Shown here: positions 25,067 through 33,841 of the stretch, one piece after another
Numbering within the stretch: position 1 is the stretch's first letter
Layout of the letters: each line of letters starts with the position of its first letter
NCBI RefSeq assembly: GCF_030315685.1
Contig: NZ_JASXSI010000036.1
Coordinates: 1-35,868 of the forward strand
DNA length: 35,868 nt
Source: Gordonia sp. ABSL11-1
Lineage (GTDB): Bacteria > Actinomycetota > Actinomycetes > Mycobacteriales > Mycobacteriaceae
Direction: 5' to 3'
Made by a program: the position numbers and the translations under genes
Notes under the pieces: model-generated
What the model saw: the letters and a program-made list of their open reading frames with translations, nothing else
Database searches by the model: none
What the model was told of the DNA's origin: nothing

Positions 25067-25107
25067 GGGCTGCCCCCGTGGGTGGCGAGCGGGTCGCCGT
25101 GACAGTT

Positions 25108-25143
25108 GGACACGGTCGGCGAAGAGTCGGACACGGTCGGCGA
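25108..25143 (+). repeat. Direct repeat, 15 bp, 21-bp period
   Basis: GGACACGGTCGGCGA occurs at 25108-25122 and again at 25129-25143, exactly 21 bases apart (two helical turns). The pair lies upstream of the AtuA-type operon. The spacing puts both copies on one DNA face, as expected for an activator or a cooperative binder. No protein can be assigned. Confidence 0.6.
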
Positions 25144-25168
25144 GTTCTGGGGCCGTCCGCCGATAAAA

Positions 25169-25184
25169 CAATCATGCATGATTG
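25169..25184. promoter_or_regulatory. Perfect 16-bp palindrome, probable operator of the AtuA-type operon
   Basis: CAATCATGCATGATTG is a perfect palindrome in a locally AT-rich stretch 33 bases before the first ATG of the operon. It sits just upstream of a possible -10 (TACGCT, 25190-25195), in the -35 zone. Size and symmetry suit a TetR-family dimer, and the operon ends with a TetR gene, so autogenous control is likely. Because the stem is flanked by A and T tracts, a weak terminator of the upstream gene is an alternative. Confidence 0.6.
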
Positions 25185-25216
25185 ATTTTTACGCTGCCGT
25201 GTGTGACCCTGATCGC

Positions 25217-26026
25217 ATGTCGATCGTGGACGGACTCGTGGCGGATCTGACGGATGAGTCGGGGGAACTCGATGAGCTGGTGGCGGGGTTGGACGACAGT
25301 GCGTGGCGGATGCCCACGCCGGCGCCCGGATGGACGATCGCCCATCAGATCGGCCATCTGGCCTGGACGGACAAGGTCGCGGCGATCGCCGCGACCGATC
25401 CGGACGGTTTCGCCGCCGTACTCGAGGAGGGCTCGACGAACCCGACCGGCTTCGTCGACGCCGCGGCCGAGGAGGCCGCCGCGGCACCTCCCGCACGGAT
25501 CCTCGCGGACTGGCGCGCTGCCCGTGCGCGCCTGGCCGATGCGTTGCGGGGTGTGCCCGACGGGGTGAAGATCCCGTGGTTCGGACCGCCGATGTCGGCG
25601 GCGTCGATGGCGACGGCCCGGCTGATGGAGACCTGGGCGCACGGCCTCGACGTCGCGGACACGCTCGGCGTCACGCGCGCGGCCACCGACCGGATCAAGG
25701 GCGTCGTCCACATCGGCGTCCGCACCCGCGACTTCGCGTACATGGTCAACGGGCTGACCGCTCCCGCCGACCCCTTCCGCTACGTGATCACCGCGCCGTC
25801 GGGCGACCTCTGGACCTGGGGTCCCGACGATGCGAGCGACGTGATCCGCGGCAGCGCCGTCGATTTCTGCCAGTTGGTGACCCAGCGACGGGCGATCGCC
25901 GACCTCGACCTCGACATCGTCGGCGGCGAGGCGCACCGGTGGTCGGGCATCGCGCAGTCCTTCGCCGGGCCGCCCGGCGCGGGCAGGCAACCGCGACGTG
26001 ACCCGGCGGAGGCGAACCGACAGTGA
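25217..26026 (+). CDS. TIGR03084 family metal-binding protein (DinB/mycothiol maleylpyruvate isomerase-like)
   Basis: This 269-residue protein has an N-terminal DinB-like four-helix bundle. Candidate metal ligands are in GWTIAHQIGHLAWTD and in METWAHGLDVAD. The C-terminal region (WTWGPDDASDVIRGSAVDFCQLVTQR) is typical of the TIGR03084 group. DinB relatives include mycothiol-dependent enzymes, so a thiol-dependent step or a detoxification role is possible, but none is demonstrated for this family. The start ATG 25217 is favoured over the longer frame to 25106, which would run through the palindrome and promoter. It is first in the AtuA-type operon; its stop overlaps the AtuA start (GTGA). Confidence 0.87.
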   Translation: MSIVDGLVADLTDESGELDELVAGLDDSAWRMPTPAPGWTIAHQIGHLAWTDKVAAIAATDPDGFAAVLEEGSTNPTGFVDAAAEEAAAAPPARILADWRAARARLADALRGVPDGVKIPWFGPPMSAASMATARLMETWAHGLDVADTLGVTRAATDRIKGVVHIGVRTRDFAYMVNGLTAPADPFRYVITAPSGDLWTWGPDDASDVIRGSAVDFCQLVTQRRAIADLDLDIVGGEAHRWSGIAQSFAGPPGAGRQPRRDPAEANRQ

Positions 26027-27789
26027 CCGAGAACAGCGCACATGACAGCGCACATGACAGCGCACATGACACCGACACGCCCGGCGTTGTCCGGATCGGC
26101 AACGCGTCGGGCTTCTACGGCGACAGGTTCGCGGCGGTCCGCGAGATGCTCGAGGGTGGGCAACTCGACTACCTCACCGGTGACTACCTTGCCGAACTGA
26201 CGATGCTGATCCTCGGCCGCGACCGGATGAAGGACCCGGCGTCCGGGTATGCCAAAACGTTTCTCCGACAGATGGAGGAGTGCCTCGGTCTGGCCATCGA
26301 CAAGGGTGTCCGGATCGTCACCAACGCCGGTGGTCTCAATCCACACGGTCTCACCGTCGCGCTGCGGGAGCTCGCCGACAGCCTCGGCGTCAGCGCCGAC
26401 ATCGCCTTCGTCGACGGCGACGATCTCGTCGACCGTGCCGCCGACCTCGGCCTCGGCACCCCGCTGACCGCCAACGCCTATCTCGGCGCCTTCGGGATCA
26501 AGACCGCACTCGACGCCGGTGCCGAGATCGTGGTGACCGGACGGGTGACCGACGCCTCGCTCACCGTCGGACCCGCGGCCAGCACCTTCGACTGGACTCA
26601 TCGTGACCTCGACGCCCTCGCCGGTGCCGTCGTTGCCGGCCACATCATCGAGTGCGGTGCCCAGGCGACCGGTGGGAATTACTCGTTCTTCACCGAGATC
26701 GACACCATGGGGCACCTCGGATTCCCGATCGCCGAGGTCGCCGCCGACGGTACGTCGGTGATCACCAAACACGAGGGCACCGGTGGCGCGGTGACGGTCG
26801 GCACGGTCACCGCACAGCTGCTCTACGAGGTCGGTGGACCGCGGTACCTGGGACCCGATGTCACGACCCGGATCGACACCATCGAACTGGCGCAGGCAGG
26901 CCCGGATCGCGTGTCGGTCAGCGGAGTTCGTGGAGAGGCGCCGCCGACGACCACCAAGGTCTCGCTCAACCATCTCGCCGGGGTCCGCAACGAGATCACC
27001 CTCATCCTCACCGGGCTCGACATCGAGGCGAAGGCCGAGCTGTTCAAGGAGCAGTTCGCCACCGCACTGCCGACCTCCCCGGCCGAGATGGACTGGGACC
27101 TGTCGCGGCTGGACCGAACCGACGCGCAGACCGAGGAGCAGGCCAGCGCCCTGCTGCGATGTGTCGTCCGCGATCCGGATGCGAAGAAGGTCGGTCGTGC
27201 GTTCTCCGCCACCGCCGTCGAGCTGGCCTTGGCGAGCTACCCCGGTTTCACGATGACCTCGCCGCCCGGCAGCGGCACCCCGTACGGGGTCTTCGAGCCC
27301 GGCTACGTCGATGCCGCCGCAGTCGACCACCGCGTGGCGCTGCACACCGGTGTCGTCGAGCGGATCGCACCGAGCCCATTGCGCGCCGATGTCCCGGAGG
27401 ACCTCACCGACGAACCCGCCGAGGTGTCGACCGATTGGGGTCCGATGGTCTCGCTGCCACTCGGCACCGTGGCCGGAGCGCGCAGTGGGGACAAGGGTGG
27501 CAGCGCCAATATCGGTGTGTGGGTGCGCAATCCGGAACACTTCGCCTGGCTCGACGCGACGCTCGACGTCGCGCTGCTGAAGCGTCTGCTGCCCGAGGTC
27601 GCCGACCTGCCGGTTCGTCGCCACCGCCTCCCCAACCTGAATGCGGTGAACTTCGTCATCGACGGGGTGCTCGGGCGGGGCGTCGCCGAGAACGTCCGAT
27701 TCGACCCGCAGGCGAAGGGGATGGGGGAGTGGCTCCGTTCGCGACCCGTGCCGATCCCCATGGCCTTCACGACACAGAAGGAGAGCTAG
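26023..27789 (+). CDS. AtuA family protein (DUF1446), acyclic terpene utilisation type
   Basis: This 588-residue protein has a long N-terminal AtuA/DUF1446 domain: RIGNASGFYGDRF, DYLAELTMLILGRDR, TNAGGLNPHGL, VVTGRVTDASL, and ECGAQATGGNYSFF. A C-terminal conserved part contains GARSGDKGGSANIGVWVRN and LPNLNAVNFVIDG. AtuA is required for geraniol/citronellol catabolism in Pseudomonas but its reaction is unknown. The length is normal for the family. The start GTG 26023 overlaps the previous stop. The first residues contain three SAHD-type repeats encoded by a 12-bp tandem repeat. The gene is directly upstream of an acyl-CoA dehydrogenase (TAGTG overlap), as part of a carboxylase operon. Confidence 0.9.
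   Translation: MTENSAHDSAHDSAHDTDTPGVVRIGNASGFYGDRFAAVREMLEGGQLDYLTGDYLAELTMLILGRDRMKDPASGYAKTFLRQMEECLGLAIDKGVRIVTNAGGLNPHGLTVALRELADSLGVSADIAFVDGDDLVDRAADLGLGTPLTANAYLGAFGIKTALDAGAEIVVTGRVTDASLTVGPAASTFDWTHRDLDALAGAVVAGHIIECGAQATGGNYSFFTEIDTMGHLGFPIAEVAADGTSVITKHEGTGGAVTVGTVTAQLLYEVGGPRYLGPDVTTRIDTIELAQAGPDRVSVSGVRGEAPPTTTKVSLNHLAGVRNEITLILTGLDIEAKAELFKEQFATALPTSPAEMDWDLSRLDRTDAQTEEQASALLRCVVRDPDAKKVGRAFSATAVELALASYPGFTMTSPPGSGTPYGVFEPGYVDAAAVDHRVALHTGVVERIAPSPLRADVPEDLTDEPAEVSTDWGPMVSLPLGTVAGARSGDKGGSANIGVWVRNPEHFAWLDATLDVALLKRLLPEVADLPVRRHRLPNLNAVNFVIDGVLGRGVAENVRFDPQAKGMGEWLRSRPVPIPMAFTTQKES
26034..26069 (+). repeat. 12-bp tandem repeat, three copies, within the AtuA-family gene
   Basis: CAGCGCACATGA is repeated three times exactly (26034-26045, 26046-26057, 26058-26069) with partial continuation on the right. 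It encodes a repeated Ser-Ala-His-Asp at residues 5-16 of the AtuA-family protein. A 12-base unit keeps the frame, so copy-number changes would lengthen or shorten the N-terminus without breaking the gene. Confidence 0.85.
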
Positions 27790-28949
27790 TGCCGATCACC
27801 AGCCCCGTGTGGGAGACACCGGAACGCGTGGAATTACGTTCCACGGTACGCGGTTTCGTCGAACGACATGTGCTGCCGCATCAGGACCACTGGGAGCGTG
27901 ACGGGCTGATCCCGCGCGAGACGCACCGTGAGGCCGCGAAGTTGGGGCTGTTCGGACTGGGGATCCCCGAGGACGTGGGAGGGTCCGGTGGCGACCTCGT
28001 CGACGCCACCATCCTCGGCGAGGAACTCCACTACGCGGGTGCCGCCGGTGGGGTGTATGCATCGCTGTTCACACACGGCATCGCCCTGCCGCATCTGATC
28101 GGTGCGGGCGACCCGGATCAGATCGACCGGTGGGTACGCCCGACCCTGGCCGGCGAGAAGATCGGCAGCCTGGCCATCACCGAACCCGATGGCGGCAGCG
28201 ACGTCGGACACCTGCGGACCTCAGCGGTCCGTGACGGCGACCACTACGTCGTCAACGGCGCCAAGACCTACATCACGTCGGCGGTCCGTGCCGACTTCGT
28301 CGTCACCGCGGTGCGCACGGGCGGCCCCGGAGCCGGAGGTGTCTCTCTCCTCGTGATCGAGAAGGGCACACCGGGTTTCACCGTTACACGTAAACTCGAC
28401 AAGATGGGCTGGCGCAGCTCGGACACGGCCGAGCTGTCGTTTACCGATGTCCGTGTGCCGGCAAGCAACCTCGTCGGGGCCGAGAACTCCGGCTTCGCCC
28501 AGATCGCCACCGCCTTCGTCACCGAGCGATCCGGCCTCGCCGTCCAGGCCTACGCCAGCGCCCAGCGCTGCCTCGACCTCACCCTCGCATGGGTGCGGGA
28601 GCGGAAGACGTTCGGCAAACCATTGATCGCCCGACAGTCGGTGCAGGACACGGTCACCGAGATGGCACGCCGCATCGACATCGCACGCACCTACACCCGA
28701 GCGGTCGTCGAGCGGAAGGTGAGCTCTGGCGACGACCTCATCGCCGAGGTCTGTTTCGCCAAGAACACCGCCGTCGAGACGGGCGAATGGGTGGCCGACA
28801 AGGCCGTGCAGCTCTTCGGCGGGCTCGGCTACATGACGGGCACCGAGGTGGAGCGCCACTACCGCGACATGCGCATCATCGGCATCGGCGGTGGGACGAC
28901 CGAGATCCTCTCCGGGCTCGCCGCAAAACGATTGGGGTATCAACAGTGA
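27789..28949 (+). CDS. Acyl-CoA dehydrogenase (first of two in the operon)
   Basis: This 386-residue FAD enzyme has the signature FGLGIPEDVGGSGGD, LAITEPDGGSDVG (flavin site), and a C-terminal LFGGLGYMTGTEVERHYRDMR. Acyl-CoA dehydrogenases introduce a 2,3 double bond and pass electrons to ETF. The segment that reads YEGTxEI in MCAD/SCAD-type enzymes is IGIGGGTTEIL here, with Gly in place of the catalytic Glu, so the base must lie elsewhere, as in isovaleryl-CoA or long-chain enzymes. The start is GTG 27789, overlapping the AtuA-family stop by one base. It fits an AtuD-like or isovaleryl-CoA-like role before carboxylation. Confidence 0.9.
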   Translation: MPITSPVWETPERVELRSTVRGFVERHVLPHQDHWERDGLIPRETHREAAKLGLFGLGIPEDVGGSGGDLVDATILGEELHYAGAAGGVYASLFTHGIALPHLIGAGDPDQIDRWVRPTLAGEKIGSLAITEPDGGSDVGHLRTSAVRDGDHYVVNGAKTYITSAVRADFVVTAVRTGGPGAGGVSLLVIEKGTPGFTVTRKLDKMGWRSSDTAELSFTDVRVPASNLVGAENSGFAQIATAFVTERSGLAVQAYASAQRCLDLTLAWVRERKTFGKPLIARQSVQDTVTEMARRIDIARTYTRAVVERKVSSGDDLIAEVCFAKNTAVETGEWVADKAVQLFGGLGYMTGTEVERHYRDMRIIGIGGGTTEILSGLAAKRLGYQQ

Positions 28950-30544
28950 CGGCTCTGCGCTCGACCCTTGACCCGGCCGGCGAGGACTTCGTCGCGGCGA
29001 GCTCCGCGATGTCGGGCAAACTCACCGAACTGCAGGCCGAGTTCGACAAGGCGCTTGCCGGCGGCGGCGAGAAGTACGTCGCCCGACATCGCGCACGGGG
29101 CAAGATGATCGCCCGCGAACGCATCGAGCTGCTGGTGGACGAGGACTCCGCGTTCCTCGAACTGTGCCCGCTCGCCGCCTACGGCTCGGATTTCCAGGTC
29201 GGTGCATCCGTGGTCACCGGCATCGGCGTGGTCGAGGGTGTCGAGTGCATGATCGTCGCCAACGACCCGACTGTGCGCGGAGGCACCTCGAATCCGTGGA
29301 CGCTGCGCAAGATCCTGCGCTGCAACGACATCGCCCTCGCCAACCGTCTGCCGGTCATCTCACTGGTCGAGTCGGGTGGTGCCGACCTGCCGACGCAGAA
29401 GGAGGTGTTCGTCCCCGGCGGCCGGATGTTCCGGGATCTGACCCGGTTGTCCGCTGCGGGCATCCCGACCATCGCCCTCGTGTTCGGCAACTCCACCGCG
29501 GGCGGGGCCTACGTGCCCGGCATGAGCGACCACGTCGTCATGATCGAGAACGCCTCGAAGGTGTTCCTCGGCGGTCCGCCGCTGGTCAAGATGGCCACCG
29601 GTGAGGACAGCGACGACGAATCTTTGGGCGGCGCGCAGATGCATGCCCGCCAGTCCGGATTGGCCGACCACTACGCCGCCGACGAGCACGACGCGATCCG
29701 TATTGGTCGCCGCATCGTCGGCAGGCTCAACTGGCGCAAGCAGGGCCCCGGCCCCGTCGCCGAGGTCCTCGAACCCCGCTTCGACAGCGAGGAGCTGCTG
29801 GGGATCGTGCCTTCGGACCTCAAGATCCCCTTCAATCCGCGTGACGTGATCGCGCGCGTCGTCGACGACAGCGACTTCGACGAGTTCAAACCGGAATACG
29901 GCAGCTCGCTGTGCACCGGATGGGCGCGCATCCACGGTTACCCCATCGGCATCCTGGCCAACGCGCAGGGGGTGCTCTTCAGCCAGGAGTCGCAGAAGGC
30001 CACGCAGTTCATCCAGCTTGCCAACCGCAGCAACACGCCACTGTTGTTCTTGCACAACACAACTGGTTACATGGTGGGCAAGGAGTACGAGCAGAACGGC
30101 ATCATCAAGCACGGCGCCATGATGATCAACGCCGTGTCCAACTCGACGGTGCCTCACATCTCGGTGCTGGTGGGTGCCAGCTACGGGGCGGGGCACTACG
30201 GGATGTGCGGCCGCGCGTACGACCCGAGGTTCCTGTTCGCCTGGCCGAGCGCGAAGTCGGCGGTGATGGGTGCGGCCCAGCTGGCCGGTGTCATCTCGAT
30301 CGTGTCGCGGGCGGCCACCGAGGCCCGCGGCGGCACCGTCGACGAGGCCGCCGATGCCGCCATGAAACAGATGATCGAAGCCCAGATCGAGGCGGAGTCG
30401 GTGCCGGCGTTCCTGTCCGGCATGCTCTACGACGACGGCGTCATCGACCCGAGGGACACGAGAACAGTACTGGGACTGTGCCTTTCGGCCATCGATAGCG
30501 GTCCGGTCGAGGGCACGTCCAACTTCGGCGTCTTCCGGATGTGA
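28946..30544 (+). CDS. Acyl-CoA carboxylase carboxyltransferase (beta) subunit, MCC/geranyl-CoA carboxylase type
   Basis: This 532-residue protein has the crotonase-superfamily carboxyltransferase domains. The N-terminal half includes RHRARGKMIARERIELLVDEDS and IVANDPTVRGGTSNPWTLRK. The acyl-CoA and biotin regions show LVESGGADLPTQKEVFVPGG, NSTAGGAYVPGMSD, GGPPLVKMATGE, and LHNTTGYMVGKEYEQNGIIKHGAMM. These match methylcrotonyl-CoA (LiuB) and geranyl-CoA (AtuC) carboxylases more than AccD/propionyl enzymes. It transfers CO2 from biotin to a branched enoyl-CoA. The GTG start overlaps the previous stop (GTGA). Its partner biotin carboxylase is the next gene; AtuA in the operon hints at a terpene-type substrate. 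Confidence 0.92.
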   Translation: MTALRSTLDPAGEDFVAASSAMSGKLTELQAEFDKALAGGGEKYVARHRARGKMIARERIELLVDEDSAFLELCPLAAYGSDFQVGASVVTGIGVVEGVECMIVANDPTVRGGTSNPWTLRKILRCNDIALANRLPVISLVESGGADLPTQKEVFVPGGRMFRDLTRLSAAGIPTIALVFGNSTAGGAYVPGMSDHVVMIENASKVFLGGPPLVKMATGEDSDDESLGGAQMHARQSGLADHYAADEHDAIRIGRRIVGRLNWRKQGPGPVAEVLEPRFDSEELLGIVPSDLKIPFNPRDVIARVVDDSDFDEFKPEYGSSLCTGWARIHGYPIGILANAQGVLFSQESQKATQFIQLANRSNTPLLFLHNTTGYMVGKEYEQNGIIKHGAMMINAVSNSTVPHISVLVGASYGAGHYGMCGRAYDPRFLFAWPSAKSAVMGAAQLAGVISIVSRAATEARGGTVDEAADAAMKQMIEAQIEAESVPAFLSGMLYDDGVIDPRDTRTVLGLCLSAIDSGPVEGTSNFGVFRM

Positions 30545-30555
30545 GGAACGAGGAC

Positions 30556-32619
30556 ATGGAATCATCCCCTGTATCCATTCGGTCTGCTCGCTCGACCCTG
30601 GGCACCGTGATGGTGGCCAATCGCGGCGAGATCGCCTGCCGTGTCTTCACGACCGCTCGGGCGATGGGCATGCGGACCATCGCGGTCTTCGCCGATCCGG
30701 ATGCCGACGCGCCGCACGTGCGAATGGCCGATGCCGCGGTCCGTTTGCCGGGCGCGAGGTCGGCGGAGACATATCTGCGTGGCGACCTCATCGTCGCCGC
30801 CGCGGAGGCGGCGGGTGCCGACGCGATCCATCCCGGTTACGGCTTCCTCTCGGAGAACGCCACTTTCGCCCAGCAGGTCATCGACGCAGGACTCACCTGG
30901 ATCGGCCCTGACCCGGCCGCGATCACCGCGATGGGTTCGAAGGTCAACGCCAAGAAGCTGATGGCCGATGCCGGGGTGCCCGTGCTCGGCGACATCGACC
31001 CTGCGGCGGTGACCGCTGACGACCTCCCGCTGCTGATCAAGGCGTCGGCCGGTGGTGGTGGCCGTGGTATGCGCATCGTGCGCGATCTGGCCGAGTTCTC
31101 GGCGGCGGTCGACGCCGCTGCGCGCGAGGCCCAGTCCGCGTTCGGTGACCCGACGGTGTTCTGCGAACCATACGTGGAACGCGGGCATCACATCGAGGTC
31201 CAGATCATGGCCGACAGCCACGGGGCCATCTGGGCGGTCGGCGAGCGTGAGTGCTCGATCCAGCGGCGTCATCAGAAGGTCGTCGAGGAGGCCCCGGCGC
31301 CGTTGGTGGAAAGGCTGGGCGGCGACCTCCGAGAGCGGCTGTTCTCGGCCGCCCGGCTCGCGGCCGAGGCGATCGGCTACACCGGCGCCGGCACGGTCGA
31401 GTTCCTCGCCGACGAGTCGGGACGGTTCTTCTTCCTGGAGACCAATACCCGACTGCAGGTGGAGCATCCGGTCACCGAACTGACCACCGGCACCGACCTG
31501 GTGGAGTGGCAGCTCCGCGTCGCGATGGGCGAGCACCTCGACCTCGAGGCGCCGCAGGCGTCCGGGCACGCGATCGAGGTCCGGCTCTACGCCGAGGACC
31601 CGGCCGCCGACTGGCAGCCGCAGTCCGGGATCGTGCACGGGATCGAGATCCACGACGACGTACGCTTCGGCCCGCTCGAACGGCCCGGTATCCGAGTCGA
31701 CTCCGGGATCGATTCCGGCAGCGAGATATCCACCTATTACGACCCGATGCTCGCCAAGGTGATCAGTTGGGCACCGGATCGCAGTCGGGCCGCGGCGATG
31801 CTGGCCCGCACCCTCGCCGACGCCACCATCCACGGCCCGGTCACGAACCGCCACATGCTGGTCAACACCCTGCGCCAGGAGCGGTTCCTGGACGGGGACA
31901 CTGATACCGGATTCATCGACGAGATCGGTCTGGACGTGTTGTCGGCGTCGGGCGCGGATGCCGACGACGTGCGGGTCGCGGCGACGATGGCCGCGCTGGC
32001 CGACTCCGCGGCTCAGCGCCTGCGGGCGACCGTGCAGGCCGGATTGCCCTCGGGATGGCGCAATCTCGGCTCTGGTCACCAGGTACGGCGTTACGTCGAC
32101 ATCCGGACCGACGACGAGCTGGAGATCAGGTACCGACATCGTCGTGACGGCACCGTCGACCTGCCTGATCTGCCGGACGTGTCGGTGGTCGAGGCCACCG
32201 CAGACCGTATCGTCGCCGACGTCTCCGGTGTCCGTCACCGGTGGACGGTGTCGCGCCACGGCGATTCCGTGTTCGTCGACCGTCCCGGTAAGGCGGTGAC
32301 ACTGCGTCGCGTCCCGCGGTTCGTCGACCCGTCGGTCGTTGCGCGTCCGGGTTCCCTGCTCGCGCCGATGCCGGGCTCGGTGATCCGGATCGCGGTTGCC
32401 GAGGGTGATCGGGTGACCGCCGGGCAGCCACTGCTGTGGCTCGAAGCCATGAAGATGGAACACACCGTCGCCGCACCTGCCGACGGGGTGGTCGCCACCC
32501 TGCCGGTGCAGGCGGGACAGCAACTGTCGGTCGGCGATGTCCTCGCCGTGATCACCGCCGACGACGAGGCCGACACCACAAACCCACCCCAGACACAGCA
32601 CGAGGAGAACGTCGGATGA
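30556..32619 (+). CDS. Biotin carboxylase / BCCP (alpha) subunit of acyl-CoA carboxylase
   Basis: This 687-residue protein contains a biotin carboxylase N-domain (VMVANRGEIACRVFTTAR), HPGYGFLSEN, an ATP-grasp glycine loop (ASAGGGGRGMRIV), IQRRHQKVVEEAPAP, ETNTRLQVEHPVTE, and a C-terminal biotinyl domain with WLEAMKMEHTVAAP, where the second Lys of MKM is biotinylated. It carboxylates biotin with ATP and bicarbonate and hands CO2 to the beta subunit just upstream. The length equals the MCC/GCC alpha class. ATG 30556 is preferred for its GAGGAA ribosome-binding site; GTG 30541, overlapping the upstream stop, is an alternative adding five residues. Confidence 0.93.
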   Translation: MESSPVSIRSARSTLGTVMVANRGEIACRVFTTARAMGMRTIAVFADPDADAPHVRMADAAVRLPGARSAETYLRGDLIVAAAEAAGADAIHPGYGFLSENATFAQQVIDAGLTWIGPDPAAITAMGSKVNAKKLMADAGVPVLGDIDPAAVTADDLPLLIKASAGGGGRGMRIVRDLAEFSAAVDAAAREAQSAFGDPTVFCEPYVERGHHIEVQIMADSHGAIWAVGERECSIQRRHQKVVEEAPAPLVERLGGDLRERLFSAARLAAEAIGYTGAGTVEFLADESGRFFFLETNTRLQVEHPVTELTTGTDLVEWQLRVAMGEHLDLEAPQASGHAIEVRLYAEDPAADWQPQSGIVHGIEIHDDVRFGPLERPGIRVDSGIDSGSEISTYYDPMLAKVISWAPDRSRAAAMLARTLADATIHGPVTNRHMLVNTLRQERFLDGDTDTGFIDEIGLDVLSASGADADDVRVAATMAALADSAAQRLRATVQAGLPSGWRNLGSGHQVRRYVDIRTDDELEIRYRHRRDGTVDLPDLPDVSVVEATADRIVADVSGVRHRWTVSRHGDSVFVDRPGKAVTLRRVPRFVDPSVVARPGSLLAPMPGSVIRIAVAEGDRVTAGQPLLWLEAMKMEHTVAAPADGVVATLPVQAGQQLSVGDVLAVITADDEADTTNPPQTQHEENVG

Positions 32620-33800
32620 CCGACCTGAGCGATGTCGCAGTGAACCCCTTCGTCGAATCCGCGGAGCGCGCCGCCTTGCGGCAGTCGGTGGCCGCACTCG
32701 CCAAGAAGTACGGGCAGGAGTACTTCCGCGAATGCGCCCGCGAAGGACGCAAGACCGACGAGATGTGGAGTGAAGCAGGGAAACTCGGATTCATCGGTGT
32801 GAATCTCCCGGAGGAGTACGGTGGCGGTGGCGCCGGCATGTACGAACTCGCCATCGTCATGGAGGAGATCGCCGCCGCGGGAGCCGGTTTGTTGATGCTC
32901 GTGGTGTCGCCGGCCATCTGCGGCAACATCATCGCGCGCTTCGGCACCGACGATCAGCGTCAGCGATGGATCCCGGGACTCGCCGACGGCACCATCACGA
33001 TGGCGTTCGGAATCACCGAACCGGATGCCGGATCGAACTCGCATCAGATCACCACCACTGCGCGCCGCGATGGCGACGAGTGGCTGCTCACCGGACGTAA
33101 GGTCTACATCTCCGGTGTCGATCAGGCCGAAGCGGTACTGATCGTGGCCCGGACCGAGGACGCCAAGACCGGCAAGCTGAAGCCGGCACTGTTCATCGTG
33201 CCGACCGATGCCCCGAACTTCGAGTTCACCATGATCGACATGGAACTGCAGAACCCGGAGAAGCAGTTCCAACTGTTCCTCGACGACGTGCGCCTGCCCG
33301 CCGACGCACTCATCGGGTCCGAGGACGCGGCGCTGAGTCAGCTGTTCGCCGGCCTCAACCCCGAGCGGATCATGGCTGCGGCGTCGGCGGTCGGCATGGG
33401 CCGCTTCGCCCTCGACAAGGCGGTGGCCTACGTCAACGATCGCACCGTGTGGAAGACCCCGATCGGCGCCCATCAGGCGATCGCCCACCCGCTGGCCGAG
33501 GGCAAGGTCCAGATCGAGATGGCCAAGCTGATGATGCAGAAGGCCGCGACGCTCTATGACGCCGGGGACGATTGGGGTGCTGCGGAACCGGCCAACATGG
33601 CCAAGTACGCCGCCGCGGAGGCGTGCGTGAAGATCGTCGACCACGCCGTGCACTCGATGGGTGGCAACGGGCTGACCACCGAATACGGACTCGCCCCGAT
33701 GCTCAGCCTCGCCCGCATCGCCCGTATCGCGCCGGTCAGCCGGGAGATGATCCTGAACTTCGTGGCGCAGACCAGCCTCGGCCTGCCGAAGTCGTACTGA
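32616..33800 (+). CDS. Acyl-CoA dehydrogenase (second of the operon)
   Basis: This 394-residue acyl-CoA dehydrogenase has LGFIGVNLPEEYGGGGAGMYE, the flavin motif MAFGITEPDAGSNSHQI, and the mobile VHSMGGNGLTTEYGLAPML region. The C-terminal catalytic segment reads ARIAPVSREMILNFVAQ in place of the usual YEGTxEIQ, so neither dehydrogenase in this operon has Glu at that position. It overlaps the biotin carboxylase stop by ATGA, with GAGGAGAAC upstream. Two dehydrogenases in one carboxylase operon resemble the citronellyl-CoA system (AtuD/AtuG) of Pseudomonas. The substrate remains inferred. Confidence 0.9.
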   Translation: MTDLSDVAVNPFVESAERAALRQSVAALAKKYGQEYFRECAREGRKTDEMWSEAGKLGFIGVNLPEEYGGGGAGMYELAIVMEEIAAAGAGLLMLVVSPAICGNIIARFGTDDQRQRWIPGLADGTITMAFGITEPDAGSNSHQITTTARRDGDEWLLTGRKVYISGVDQAEAVLIVARTEDAKTGKLKPALFIVPTDAPNFEFTMIDMELQNPEKQFQLFLDDVRLPADALIGSEDAALSQLFAGLNPERIMAAASAVGMGRFALDKAVAYVNDRTVWKTPIGAHQAIAHPLAEGKVQIEMAKLMMQKAATLYDAGDDWGAAEPANMAKYAAAEACVKIVDHAVHSMGGNGLTTEYGLAPMLSLARIARIAPVSREMILNFVAQTSLGLPKSY

Positions 33801-33841
33801 GTCGTCCGGGGTCGTACCGAGTCGCACAGAGGAGACACGAG

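Noticed and set aside
25169..25190. Palindrome followed by T-run as an intrinsic terminator of the thioesterase gene
   Set aside because: The stem is AT-rich with no loop (a contiguous palindrome), lies over 100 bases past the stop and directly in front of a start codon, so an operator is more likely.
26034..26069. CRISPR or minisatellite array
   Set aside because: Only three 12-bp units without spacers, inside a coding frame.
25780..27624. 614-residue open frame antisense to the AtuA-family gene
   Set aside because: Low-complexity Asp/Gly/Val-rich translation typical of antisense shadow frames; the + strand carries a complete AtuA-family protein.
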